64,000 bases of DNA from WTJO01 sp965660165 (GTDB taxonomy: Bacteria; Pseudomonadota; Alphaproteobacteria; Puniceispirillales; Puniceispirillaceae). The position numbers were made by a program, and so were the translations under genes. The DNA is taken from positions 1 through 64,000 of the forward strand of contig CBFHYU010000003.1 in assembly GCA_965660165.1 (NCBI GenBank), in the 5' to 3' direction. Below the pieces are notes generated by a model. The model saw only the letters and a list, made by a program, of their open reading frames with translations. It had not been told where the DNA came from and made no database searches. Positions within the stretch are counted from its first letter, which is position 1. Every line of letters starts with the position of its first letter. Shown in pieces: positions 1 through 8,205 of the stretch.

Positions 1-921
1 TGAGGTATTGACCACCAGCTCTGCACCTTCTTGCTCACTGCCTCTGATTGTTACTTCCCCTTCTAGCGGGTTATCCACATTGGCAACCATCTCTGACGGT
101 TCGGTTACCAACGTCTCTCTGGTGCCAAAACCATCTATATAGCTCACAACAGCGCGATAGTTAAAGCCAACATCAGATTGTGATAGCTGGATAGTTTGCC
201 CAAGCTGTTCTGGGAAATTCTCCCAATTCGTACGCTTTGATGAACGTTGCCAAGTTAGGCTGAATGCGCCTAGCCCATCTTCGTCCGAAATGCGGCTAAC
301 ATCCACGGCCAAAGTGCCATCTTCAATTGCTTGACCATTCAGAATTGGCATGCCTATCGGAGTATCGTTCACATTTTGAACAGCTTTGGATGGCGGACTT
401 GTAAGAATCTCTGTGTTGCCCTGACCATCAACATAAGATACCTGAACACGCAAGAATTTACCTACCTCAGAATCACGCGGGGTAAAGCTAGACTGGATTG
501 CACCAGGAATAACACCCCAGTTTGATCCATCGCTTGAAATCTGCCACTGAACCTGAATACTGCCCAGCCCGTCACCATCAGCAAGCGTGTCTGTATCAAT
601 AACCAGCTCATCATCTTCAATCGCATCAAATCCGTCATATCCAGAATTTTGCGCTGTGGCGCTAGCAGCTGAATTTTGCGCTGTTGACCCAGACGATGAA
701 TTTGCTTGCGCACCAGAAGATGTGCCAGAGGTATTTTGAGTAGCGCCATTTGAGGCTGATGAGGTATCAGAAGCGGTTGTTGAGCTTGTATTTGACTGCG
801 CGCGTGCGCTCTGGCTTTGATTAGCCTCTTCTGAAGTGGCGTTTGGATCACCGCCCGCATATGCTGAACCAATGGCAAGCATGGTGGCGCCAAAGATTAA
901 CACGCTATTACGCTTCAGCAT
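1..921 (-). CDS. Secreted repeat protein, likely large adhesin (partial, N-terminal 307 residues)
   Basis: The frame is open from an ATG at 921 to the window edge, so the C-terminus is missing. An AGGGAG Shine-Dalgarno lies about 7 bases upstream; in-frame ATGs at 939 and 945 exist but would spoil the signal peptide. Residues 1-22 form a Sec signal peptide (basic MLKR, hydrophobic core, ending GSAYA). Residues 23-95 are a low-complexity Ser/Thr/Asn/Ala/Gln linker. From about 97 come tandem repeats of about 95 residues: copy 1 near 97-190, copy 2 near 191-286 and the start of copy 3. They share DxDGLG, a WQxSS element, a DVG/EVGxxxRxxVSYxDG core and an ANV/QNVNDxP boundary. Such Ig/cadherin-like repeats occur in very large surface or RTX-type adhesins of marine proteobacteria. 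An adhesin role is inference. The same DNA read in another frame gives a spurious ORF. Confidence 0.8.
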   Translation of the reverse strand, partial: MLKRNSVLIFGATMLAIGSAYAGGDPNATSEEANQSQSARAQSNTSSTTASDTSSASNGATQNTSGTSSGAQANSSSGSTAQNSAASATAQNSGYDGFDAIEDDELVIDTDTLADGDGLGSIQVQWQISSDGSNWGVIPGAIQSSFTPRDSEVGKFLRVQVSYVDGQGNTEILTSPPSKAVQNVNDTPIGMPILNGQAIEDGTLAVDVSRISDEDGLGAFSLTWQRSSKRTNWENFPEQLGQTIQLSQSDVGFNYRAVVSYIDGFGTRETLVTEPSEMVANVDNPLEGEVTIRGSEQEGAELVVNTS

Positions 922-1303
922 TTCATTGCTCCCTAACATTATCATGTGCGAACTCTCGTTATTTTTGCCGCAAAATGACCCCTAATGAGGGCAAAGACGC
1001 GAGTCGCATATTATTCTGTTCGTTACCTTCAACTATTTTTCATTAAAAATCAAGAAATCACTTTATTAGAATTTAACTAAGTACCAGAAATGTTGCTCTT
1101 TTGACACAAAAGGACTATCAGATTGGATGGCGCGTTGCGAGTTGGCCAAATTGTTGGTCATAAACTTTGGTTTCATATTTTTTTATCTTTATCTGTTTTT
1201 GCAAAAATTCAGGTGCGCACATCTGCTTTTTCTTGCGTAATGAGGGTAAAAACGTCAGATTGGGCTAGCAATTTACCTAACACCGCAATCAAAAGAGAAA
1301 ATT
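922..1303. other. Divergent intergenic region (382 bases)
   Basis: This region lies between the leftward repeat protein and the rightward HbpS-like gene, so it must hold two divergent promoters. It is AT-rich. A TTGACA hexamer occurs at 1101-1106 on the plus strand, but I see no convincing -10 box at normal spacing. No convincing ORF, RNA gene or terminator is visible. Confidence 0.5.
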
Positions 1304-1738
1304 ATGGCGAATATCACATCTGAACAATCACAAAAGCTGGCTGAAATGGCGTTGGCAAAAGGTCAGGAAATGGGACTGAAGCCATTATGTGTATGTGTGT
1401 TGGATAGTCGGGCAAGCTTACGGTTTTGTATCAATCAGGATGGCACATCAATTGACAGGCATCGGATTGCGCATGGCAAAGCAAATGCTGCGCTATCACT
1501 TGGTATGGGCACACGTGCCATAGGCAACAGAGCAGAAGTCCAAGCCTATTTTGTTGATGCAGTTGGCAGAATGGTTGGTGGTGATTTTATTCCTGTACCT
1601 GGCGGCGTGCTGATAAAAGATAGCTCAGGCGAGGTGATAGGGGCTGTTGGTGTGTCAGGCGATACGTCCGATAATGATGAGCAGACCTGTATTGCTGGCA
1701 TCGAAGCGATTGGCATGGTTGCTGATACAGGTGCCTAA
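1304..1738 (+). CDS. GlcG/HbpS-family heme-binding protein (DUF336)
   Basis: This 144-residue protein matches the GlcG/HbpS family in length and in its C-terminal signature: PVPGGVLI followed by VIGAVGVSGDTSDNDEQ near residues 97-127. Family members are small alpha/beta proteins; HbpS of Streptomyces binds heme, while GlcG is encoded in glycolate operons without a settled role. There is no signal peptide, so a cytoplasmic location is likely. An AGAGAAAATT stretch before the ATG is a weak ribosome-binding site. The gene stands alone before psd, with a 61-base gap. The neighbours are phospholipid genes and say little about its job. The family assignment is firm; the function is not. Confidence 0.82.
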   Translation: MANITSEQSQKLAEMALAKGQEMGLKPLCVCVLDSRASLRFCINQDGTSIDRHRIAHGKANAALSLGMGTRAIGNRAEVQAYFVDAVGRMVGGDFIPVPGGVLIKDSSGEVIGAVGVSGDTSDNDEQTCIAGIEAIGMVADTGA

Positions 1739-1799
1739 TAGTCCCAAAATCATGGCTAGGATTATCACAGACTAGCCTAGAAATAGAAGATGCGTTTAG

Positions 1800-2522
1800 A
1801 TGAATATAGTTACGGCAATTAAAGAAGAAATGCTGGTTCCGATCCATCCCGCAGGCTGGCCGTTTATAGCGTTATTTGCGCTAGTCACCTTTGGGATTAG
1901 TTATTTCTTATTTCCATTATTTGCGATTATTGGCGTGCCGCTTACGCTATGGTGTGTATATTTTTTCAGAAATCCACCACGTGTTCTGCCGCTAGATGCT
2001 GAGTTGGTGATAGCGCCAGCAGATGGACGTGTTCTATCCACAGATGTTGCGCCATTGCCAGCAGAATTATCATCGCTAGAAGGCGAGTATCGCTGTATCG
2101 CGATTTTCATGAATGTGTTTGATGTGCATGTCAACCGAAGCCCTGTGAATGGCATCATCTCGGCTAAAACCTATATTCCTGGCGCATTTGTGAATGCCAG
2201 CCTTGACAAGGCAAGCCATGATAATGAGCGCATGGCGCTTGTACTTGATGTTGAAGATAAGCCTAGCTTGAAAATAGGCGTAGTTCAGATTGCAGGTCTG
2301 GTAGCGCGGCGTATTTTATGCGAGCGAGACGAGAAAGACAGGCTATCTGCAGGTCAGGTGTTTGGTTTGATACGATTTGGCAGTCGGGTTGATGTATGGA
2401 TTCCAAAAGAATATGATGCCCTTGTCTATCCAGGACAAAGAACGCTCGCAGGTGAAACGGTGATAGCTGACCTCAGACAAGCAAAACCAAGACGAGCCGC
2501 AAAAAGCTCTAAGACAAAATAG
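1800..2522 (+). CDS. psd: Phosphatidylserine decarboxylase (short form)
   Basis: The enzyme converts phosphatidylserine to phosphatidylethanolamine at the inner membrane. The 240-residue length fits the short PSD-A form. Residues about 20-56 are hydrophobic and probably anchor the protein, followed by FRNPPR and the APADG element typical of the family. The autocleavage motif is FGSRVD, with the processed bond expected between Gly194 and Ser195, which becomes the pyruvoyl group. The tail is basic (KPRRAAKSSKTK). pssA follows 27 bases downstream, so the two consecutive steps of phosphatidylethanolamine synthesis form an operon. Confidence 0.95.
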   Translation: MNIVTAIKEEMLVPIHPAGWPFIALFALVTFGISYFLFPLFAIIGVPLTLWCVYFFRNPPRVLPLDAELVIAPADGRVLSTDVAPLPAELSSLEGEYRCIAIFMNVFDVHVNRSPVNGIISAKTYIPGAFVNASLDKASHDNERMALVLDVEDKPSLKIGVVQIAGLVARRILCERDEKDRLSAGQVFGLIRFGSRVDVWIPKEYDALVYPGQRTLAGETVIADLRQAKPRRAAKSSKTK

Positions 2523-2549
2523 CCCTATAACAGCCTTATAGCAAAATAG

Positions 2550-3308
2550 ATGACTCAAAGAAAAAAACCATTTTCAAGTGTAAGCTTTGGCTGGTTATTG
2601 CCAAATCTGCTTACTATTGGCGGGTTAGTATCTGGCCTGACAGGCTTGCGATTTGCGCTTGAAGATAGGTGGGTGGCTGTTGTTGCTATGATAGCGCTAG
2701 CGGCTGTGTTTGATGGGCTTGATGGCAGAATGGCGCGCTTGCTGAAAACAACAAGCGCCTTTGGTGCAGCACTTGATAGCTTGTCTGATGCGGTAGTGTT
2801 CGGGATTGTGCCTGCCTTATGTCTCTATTTATGGGCATTGCAGGATTCTGGCAATTTGGCGTTCGGCACGGCGCTATTTTATTCTGTCTGTGTGTTGCTT
2901 CGGCTTGCCAGATTTGATTCTGAACTGCCTGATCAGCCTGCCTATCGAAGCTCGTTCTTTGTTGGAATTCCTGCACCTGCAGCTGGATTTCTGGTGCTGT
3001 TGCCGATTGTGATATTTCAGGAATTTGGACTTGTCTGGCTAAGAAACCCCGAAATTGTCTCAATGGTGCTGATTACAGTTGGGGCAGGGGCGGTAAGCAC
3101 CATGCCTACCTTTAACGGTAAAGGGTTTCGTGTGCCGGGACATGCTATCTTGCCATTGCTTGCTGTTTTTGCGCTATTAAGTGCATTATTGTTTATACAT
3201 CCGTGGAAAATCTATCTCGGGCTTGCACTGCTGTATATTGCTAGCTTTCCTGTCTCTGTCTGGGTTTTTTATAAACGCAAACAGCTTCATCGCAATGTGA
3301 AACCCTAA
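2550..3308 (+). CDS. pssA: CDP-diacylglycerol--serine O-phosphatidyltransferase
   Basis: This integral membrane enzyme makes phosphatidylserine from CDP-diacylglycerol and serine and so supplies the decarboxylase encoded just upstream. The 252-residue protein shows the CDP-alcohol phosphatidyltransferase signature D58-G59-x2-A62-R63-x8-G72-x3-D76-x3-D80, in which the aspartates bind metal and the CDP group. Several hydrophobic segments follow, at about 85-105, 135-155, 165-185 and 195-235. The start ATG is 27 bases after the psd stop without a strong Shine-Dalgarno, consistent with translation within the psd transcript. Confidence 0.95.
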   Translation: MTQRKKPFSSVSFGWLLPNLLTIGGLVSGLTGLRFALEDRWVAVVAMIALAAVFDGLDGRMARLLKTTSAFGAALDSLSDAVVFGIVPALCLYLWALQDSGNLAFGTALFYSVCVLLRLARFDSELPDQPAYRSSFFVGIPAPAAGFLVLLPIVIFQEFGLVWLRNPEIVSMVLITVGAGAVSTMPTFNGKGFRVPGHAILPLLAVFALLSALLFIHPWKIYLGLALLYIASFPVSVWVFYKRKQLHRNVKP

Positions 3309-3352
3309 CAGGCCAGTGTTGGGCCTGTGTCGGATCAGTGTCAGGCCAGTGT
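3308..3352 (+). repeat. Stem-loop with repeated CAGGCCAGTGT after pssA
   Basis: The word CAGGCCAGTGT occurs at 3309-3319 and again at 3342-3352. ACAGGCC (3308-3314) can pair with GGCCTGT (3322-3328), giving a 7-base-pair stem directly after the pssA stop. No T-run follows, so it is a weak terminator candidate at best; it could instead protect the 3' end of the psd-pssA transcript. Confidence 0.35.
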
Positions 3353-3490
3353 GCTAGCCTTTAGTCAGGGGCTTGATTGTTGTGGCTAACACGTTAGACT
3401 GATCAGCATAACAGCTTAATCATAATGATAGACATAAAGATGGGCTTTGTGGGGTAACTGACAGCACATAAGATAGGGGCAAACCATATC

Positions 3491-3901
3491 ATGGCTAAAA
3501 ACCTTCTGGAAAAATGTGGCCAAAACAACATCAGAATGACATCGCAACGTCAGACTATCATTAAAATTATTGAGCAGGCTGATGACCACCCTGATGTGGA
3601 TCAGATTTATCTGCGCGCAAATGCTGTTGATAAGACTATTTCTATCGCCACTGTCTATCGCACTGTTAGATTGTTTGAGCAGGCAGGCGTAATTGAACGT
3701 CTGGAATTTGGCGATGGCAAATCCCGCTATGAAGAAGCGCGCGAACATCACGAACATCTGGTTGATATTGATTCAGGAGAGGTGATTGAATTTACCCATC
3801 CAGAACTTGAGGCATTGAAGGAAAAAATTGCCTCTGATTTAGGGTATGACCTGATAAATCATAGGCTGGAATTATATGGACGTAAAAAACAGGATAGCTA
3901 G
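3491..3901 (+). CDS. fur: Fur/Mur-family metal-responsive regulator
   Basis: This 136-residue protein has the Fur layout: an N-terminal winged helix containing RMTSQRQTII and the recognition-helix region ATVYRTVRLFEQAG (about 55-68), then a dimerisation domain with the HHEHLVD metal site (about 86-92). The CxxC pairs that hold structural zinc in enterobacterial Fur are absent (VDIDSGEVIEF stands at that position). This is the usual state in alphaproteobacterial Fur/Mur proteins, which often respond to manganese rather than iron. Gene-level assignment to Fur, Mur or a relative needs phylogeny. It is monocistronic, in a 182-base gap after pssA. Confidence 0.88.
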   Translation: MAKNLLEKCGQNNIRMTSQRQTIIKIIEQADDHPDVDQIYLRANAVDKTISIATVYRTVRLFEQAGVIERLEFGDGKSRYEEAREHHEHLVDIDSGEVIEFTHPELEALKEKIASDLGYDLINHRLELYGRKKQDS

Positions 3902-4050
3902 CATATTGGGCGTCTATCAGGATAGATAACAGGCACAAAAATTTGACAAATCCTAAAAATTGCTATGATAGGGTGAAGACAGGTGAGATATAGATAAGGC
4001 TTTTTTGATATGCTAATGGCGTATCTTGGATAGCTATGGGAGTGGGGATA

Positions 4051-5667
4051 ATGTCGTTAATTTGGGGTCGGTTTGCGGTTTGGTTCTATTCAATAATATT
4101 GTTTTTAGTGGGGCTTGTGCTTTCGCTAACCATGTTTTCGGACACCCCGATTATATGGGGTGCAACGGCTGTATTTGGCGCATTATCCGCGCTTGGCCTA
4201 TATGATTTTACGCAGAAAAAAAGAGCAGTTCGCGCAAATTATCCGCTATTGGGGCGGATGCGCTATCTGTTGGAATCTATTCGCCCTGAATTGCGGCAAT
4301 ATTTCTGGGAAGCAGATACTGATGAGCTTCCCTATTCACGAAATCAGCGCACTATGGTTTACCAGCGCGCACGCGGGATTTTGGCAGCACGTCCTTTGGG
4401 GACTGTAATTGATACCTATCAAGAAGATTATAACTGGCTAAACCATTCCATCACCCCAACCCTTATCGAAAATAAAGATTTTCGGGTAACGGTTGGTGAA
4501 GGTAAAAATGCCTATCAATGTGCGCTACTGAACATCTCTGGTACGTCTTTCGGGGCAATGTCACCGCCTGCTATTCAGGCGTTGAATACAGGGGCTAAAC
4601 TTGGCGGCTTTGCGCATAATACAGGTGAAGGGTCATTTTCAAAATATCATCAGGCAGGTGGCGGTGATGTGATTTGGCAGATTTCAACAGGCTATTTTGG
4701 CTGTCGTACCAAAGATGGTAAGTTTGATGCAGATGCGTTTGCGAGATTATCTAAAAACCCGCAGATAAAAATGATTGAAATCAAAATCTCGCAAGGGGCA
4801 AAACCAGGTCATGGCGGGATGTTGCTTGCGCCAAAAGTCACGCCTGAAATCGCTGAAGCACGGGGGGTTGAGGCATATCATGATTGCATTTCACCCTCTC
4901 GGCATTCTGAATTTTCTACCCCAAGAGAATTGCTTGAATTCGCGCAAAAATTGCGAAATTTATCAGAGGGAAAGCCCGTTGGCATAAAATTATGTATTGG
5001 CCACCCGTGGGAATTTGCGGCTATCGCAAAGGCTATGGTTGAAACACAGATTGTGGTTGATTTTGTGACAGTTGATGGCTCTGAAGGCGGCACAGGGGCT
5101 GCGCCAGTAGAATTTACAGACCATCTGGGATGTCCGTTGCGAGATGCGCTTGTCTATGTTGACAATACGTTAATAGGCGCTGGCCTCAGAGACAGGGTGA
5201 AGGTGGCAGCCTCTGGCAAAATTGTATCTGCTTATGATGTGGTTCGCCATATCGCATTAGGGGCAGATTGGTGTAATATGGCGCGGCCATTTATGTTTGC
5301 GCTTGGCTGTATTCAGGCACGTGACTGCGCCTCTGGTGAATGTCCAACTGGTTTGGCTACGATGAATCCAAACCGATATCGTGCGGTGGATATAGCAGAA
5401 CGCGCAAAGCGGGTATCAAATTTTCAGCATTATACCATTGAAGCGGTTGCCGAATTGCTTGAAGCAGCAGGGCTAAATGGTCCGCATGAATTGAACCGCA
5501 GGCATATTGTACGCCGTCTGTCTGCTAGCCAAATCCAGCTTGCAGATCAGATTTATCCAAAAGTAGAGACAGGAGCATTGCTTAGAGGAGAAGAGGTTGA
5601 AGATCCTCGTCTAGCAGTGTATTGGGAACGTGTAAGCGCTGATAGTTTTCAGGTCGCGATGCAGTAG
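4051..5667 (+). CDS. FMN-binding glutamate-synthase-like protein, membrane-anchored
   Basis: The protein (538 residues from this ATG) has two hydrophobic segments in the first 60 residues, then the FMN-binding synthase domain of the GltB family. Recognisable elements are FGAMSPPAIQALNTGA, HNTGEG, SQGAKPGHGG and VDGSEGGTGAAP, plus a [3Fe-4S]-type Cys-x5-Cys-x4-Cys cluster near residues 420-431 (CIQARDCASGEC). It lacks the glutaminase and C-terminal beta-helix domains of full glutamate synthase, so ammonia must come from elsewhere or the substrate differs. In-frame ATGs occur at 4036 and 4051. I prefer 4051 because GGAG/GGGG precedes it. Substrate and role are unknown. Confidence 0.85.
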   Translation: MSLIWGRFAVWFYSIILFLVGLVLSLTMFSDTPIIWGATAVFGALSALGLYDFTQKKRAVRANYPLLGRMRYLLESIRPELRQYFWEADTDELPYSRNQRTMVYQRARGILAARPLGTVIDTYQEDYNWLNHSITPTLIENKDFRVTVGEGKNAYQCALLNISGTSFGAMSPPAIQALNTGAKLGGFAHNTGEGSFSKYHQAGGGDVIWQISTGYFGCRTKDGKFDADAFARLSKNPQIKMIEIKISQGAKPGHGGMLLAPKVTPEIAEARGVEAYHDCISPSRHSEFSTPRELLEFAQKLRNLSEGKPVGIKLCIGHPWEFAAIAKAMVETQIVVDFVTVDGSEGGTGAAPVEFTDHLGCPLRDALVYVDNTLIGAGLRDRVKVAASGKIVSAYDVVRHIALGADWCNMARPFMFALGCIQARDCASGECPTGLATMNPNRYRAVDIAERAKRVSNFQHYTIEAVAELLEAAGLNGPHELNRRHIVRRLSASQIQLADQIYPKVETGALLRGEEVEDPRLAVYWERVSADSFQVAMQ

Positions 5668-5707
5668 AAAAACGCGTTTCTCACTTTTTCGATAGGAATA
5701 ACGCCTT

Positions 5708-6898
5708 ATGTCAATTGTTGCTATGGCCGCAATGCCGCGCCATGTGTGGGTGCTGAGCATTGCTCAGGCTCTATCAATGACGGCAATCAATGTCAATGTC
5801 ATCAATACAGGCCTTGTAGGCTCAGCAATAGCGCCTGCCTTATGGATGGCCACATTGCCCCTATCTAGCCAGTTTGTTGCAGCCATGATGACTACCTTGC
5901 CTGCCTCGTTGTTGATGGGGCGGTTTGGCAGGCGTCCTGTGTTTGCCGCAGGGGTGATATTGGCGCTAATTGCAACTGCATTGCAGGGAAAAGCAGTTCT
6001 GGATGGCTCGTTCGCCCTGTTTTTTATAGGGTCATTTTTACTAGGCGGGGCGCAAGGCATTGCCCAATTTTACCGATATGCTGCTGCAGATAATCTGAGC
6101 CCAGAGTTAAAGCCGCAAGCCGTGTCAATGGTGCTACTAGGCGGGTTGGCGGCCGCTGTGATGGGGCCAGAAATATCCATCAGAACAGGTCTGCTGATAG
6201 AAACAGCGCCCTATGCAGGATGTTATTTTGCGATTGCTGCCCTTCAGCTAATTGCGATGATTGTGATCTGGTTACTTGATGTACCGCCGCCTGAGCGAAG
6301 CGGATTTCACGGGCGCAGGATTACCGAGATTTTTGCCCTACCTAAATTTGTGCTTGGGCTGGTCTCGGCATCACTTGGCTATGCGGTGATGGTGTTTGTG
6401 ATGACGGCGACACCGCTTCAGGTCGTTAATATCAGCCTGCTTGGTGATGCCCAGAATGCACGCATTATTCAATGGCATGTCATTGCGATGTTTGCGCCCT
6501 CCTTCTTTACAGGCGGCTTGATAAGAAAATGGGGCTATAAGCCCATCATTATCTCAGGCGTGTTTTTCTATCTTATGTGTATTGCTGTCGGGCTGATAGG
6601 GTTCGGGTTTATCCATTATTTCATTAGTCTGATTTTTTTAGGGTTGGGGTGGAATTTTCTATTTGTGTCTGGTAGCTCGCTTATTGCTGATGTCGCCACC
6701 CCCTCAGAGCGTGGCAGGGTTCAAGGCGTTGCAGATTTTCTGCTGACCTTTTTTATTGCAGTTGCGTCATTTTCAGCAGGCGCGCTTCATAGCGTAATAG
6801 GCTGGCATAATCTGCTTCTTGGCTCGTTAATACCTGTTGCGGTGATCAGCGTTGCGGTGCTGGCGTTACCGCTTTCATCTAAAGCCAAGTCTAAATAA
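5708..6898 (+). CDS. MFS transporter
   Basis: This 396-residue, strongly hydrophobic protein has about twelve predicted membrane segments. It carries the MFS loop 2-3 signature LLMGRFGRRPVFAAG near residues 69-83 and a related element in the second half (FFTGGLIRKWGYKPIIISG). The gene lies 40 bases after the glutamate-synthase-like gene, with an AGGAAT site before the ATG, so the two may be co-transcribed. The substrate cannot be read from the sequence. Confidence 0.85.
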   Translation: MSIVAMAAMPRHVWVLSIAQALSMTAINVNVINTGLVGSAIAPALWMATLPLSSQFVAAMMTTLPASLLMGRFGRRPVFAAGVILALIATALQGKAVLDGSFALFFIGSFLLGGAQGIAQFYRYAAADNLSPELKPQAVSMVLLGGLAAAVMGPEISIRTGLLIETAPYAGCYFAIAALQLIAMIVIWLLDVPPPERSGFHGRRITEIFALPKFVLGLVSASLGYAVMVFVMTATPLQVVNISLLGDAQNARIIQWHVIAMFAPSFFTGGLIRKWGYKPIIISGVFFYLMCIAVGLIGFGFIHYFISLIFLGLGWNFLFVSGSSLIADVATPSERGRVQGVADFLLTFFIAVASFSAGALHSVIGWHNLLLGSLIPVAVISVAVLALPLSSKAKSK

Positions 6899-7064
6899 CA
6901 TTCTAGAGCCTTAGCTATCCATAGGAAGCTTGTCTGTGGCTCAGGAAAATAATGTGTCTGACTTTTGTAAAAATTGTGCAACGCACAATAAATAACAAAT
7001 ATGATTTTTATTTCCAAAATAGAAACAATCTATTTCAAACTAGGAAATTCTGCCAATTTTAAGC

Positions 7065-7094
7065 AAAAAAAAGGTCGTGGAATGAACCACGACC
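7065..7094 (-). terminator. Intrinsic terminator for gluQ
   Basis: Read on the minus strand, GGTCGTGG (7094-7087) pairs perfectly with CCACGACC (7080-7073) across a six-base loop. A run of eight T residues (7072-7065) follows at once. The structure is about 80 bases past the gluQ stop. It is the clearest intrinsic terminator in the window. There is no T-run on the plus-strand side, so it does not serve the MFS gene. Confidence 0.85.
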
Positions 7095-7171
7095 AAGTTT
7101 AGGGAGGAAATACACAAAATCTGTTGTGCAATGCATGATATGGCCCCTAATTGAATATATGTCAATAGTAT

Positions 7172-8071
7172 TTACGTATTTTTTTCTATTTTAGTATCAT
7201 TAGCGATTAGATTCTGTTCAATCTGGTTGATAATCTGTGCACGGCTCATCCCTGTTTCTCTCATTTTGCGAATAGACATGGCATCATGGCGTTTTGCCAG
7301 CCTGCGCCCCTGTTCATCACATATAAGCTGGTGATGATGATAGTGTGGGCTTGGCAAATCAAGCAGGGCTTGAAGAAGTCGGTGAATAGGGGTTGAATCT
7401 CGCAAATCTTCCCCCCGAACTACAAGTTCAATATCACTATCAGCATCATCTATTACCACACTTAGATGATAAGAGGCTGGTATATCGCGTCTGCCAATAA
7501 TCACATCACCAAATTCAGCAGGATTTACGAGATGCGTCAAACCTTGACTATCTGTCCAGTAAATTGACCCTGCTATTTGGCTAGCTCGTTCTGCATCTAG
7601 GCGCCATACCGCATGGTTGCCATGTGCTAGCTTAGCGGTGCGTTCTTCATCAGTCATTAGCTGGCGAGTAGAAGGCGCAAAGCGCGGCGGATGATGCGGG
7701 GCAGACAGGCTATCTTCTATTTGCCTGCGGCTCAGAAAGCAGGCATAGACAAGCCCTGCTTCAATCAACTGGTCAAGATAAAGCTGGTATCTATTAAGGC
7801 AATTAGATTGCTTGCGCGGAGCAGCTTCCCATTCTATGCCTAAGAATCGTAACTCTTCAAATATGGCTAGCTCATATTCAGGGCGTGACCGCGTGTGATC
7901 CAGATCATCAATCCGAAGCAGAAATTGTGCTGGATTCTGACCCGACCCATGCCATGCCAGCAAGGCTGAATAGGCATGACCTAGATGCAGATAGCCAGTA
8001 GGGCTAGGCGCAAATCGGGTAATTTTCCCCCTGCCAAATTCAGGCAATTGTAAATAGGAATTCTCTATCAT
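7172..8071 (-). CDS. gluQ: Glutamyl-Q tRNA(Asp) synthetase
   Basis: GluQ-type enzymes are paralogues of the catalytic core of glutamyl-tRNA synthetase that attach glutamate to queuosine in the anticodon of tRNA(Asp). The 299-residue product keeps the class I motifs FAPSPTGYLHLGH (HIGH equivalent, about residues 20-32) and RRLAKRHDA (KMSKS equivalent, about 265), and it lacks the anticodon-binding domain. E. coli GluQRS binds zinc through Cys-x-Cys, Tyr and Cys; here the first pair reads YACFLS and no later Cys follows, so zinc binding seems lost. The frame is open up to 8146, but the ATG at 8071 gives the expected short N-terminus. No strong Shine-Dalgarno is visible at either start. Confidence 0.9.
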   Translation of the reverse strand: MIENSYLQLPEFGRGKITRFAPSPTGYLHLGHAYSALLAWHGSGQNPAQFLLRIDDLDHTRSRPEYELAIFEELRFLGIEWEAAPRKQSNCLNRYQLYLDQLIEAGLVYACFLSRRQIEDSLSAPHHPPRFAPSTRQLMTDEERTAKLAHGNHAVWRLDAERASQIAGSIYWTDSQGLTHLVNPAEFGDVIIGRRDIPASYHLSVVIDDADSDIELVVRGEDLRDSTPIHRLLQALLDLPSPHYHHHQLICDEQGRRLAKRHDAMSIRKMRETGMSRAQIINQIEQNLIANDTKIEKNT

Positions 8072-8205
8072 AACAGATAGTATAGCCAAGTCAGAATCTG
8101 GATGCCAGCCTTGCCATAGGGTAGCAGACACGCCAACGCCGCACATCTATTACAAGGATTGAAAAAGACGAGCTGTTGACGTTAACATATCAGTAGGAGA
8201 ATTTG

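Noticed and set aside
462..893. A 143-residue minus-strand ORF in the left edge region
   Set aside because: It lies in another frame of the partial repeat-protein gene (1-921), which has a signal peptide, a Shine-Dalgarno and recognisable repeats; the ORF's Gln/Leu-rich composition is typical of a shadow frame.
1101..1129. Sigma-70 promoter with TTGACA at 1101
   Set aside because: The -35 hexamer is perfect, but the sequence at 16-18 bases downstream does not resemble TATAAT.
1754..1777. GGCTAG/CTAGCC inverted repeat after the HbpS-like gene as a terminator
   Set aside because: Only six base pairs with a 12-base loop and no T-run; the words are common in this genome.
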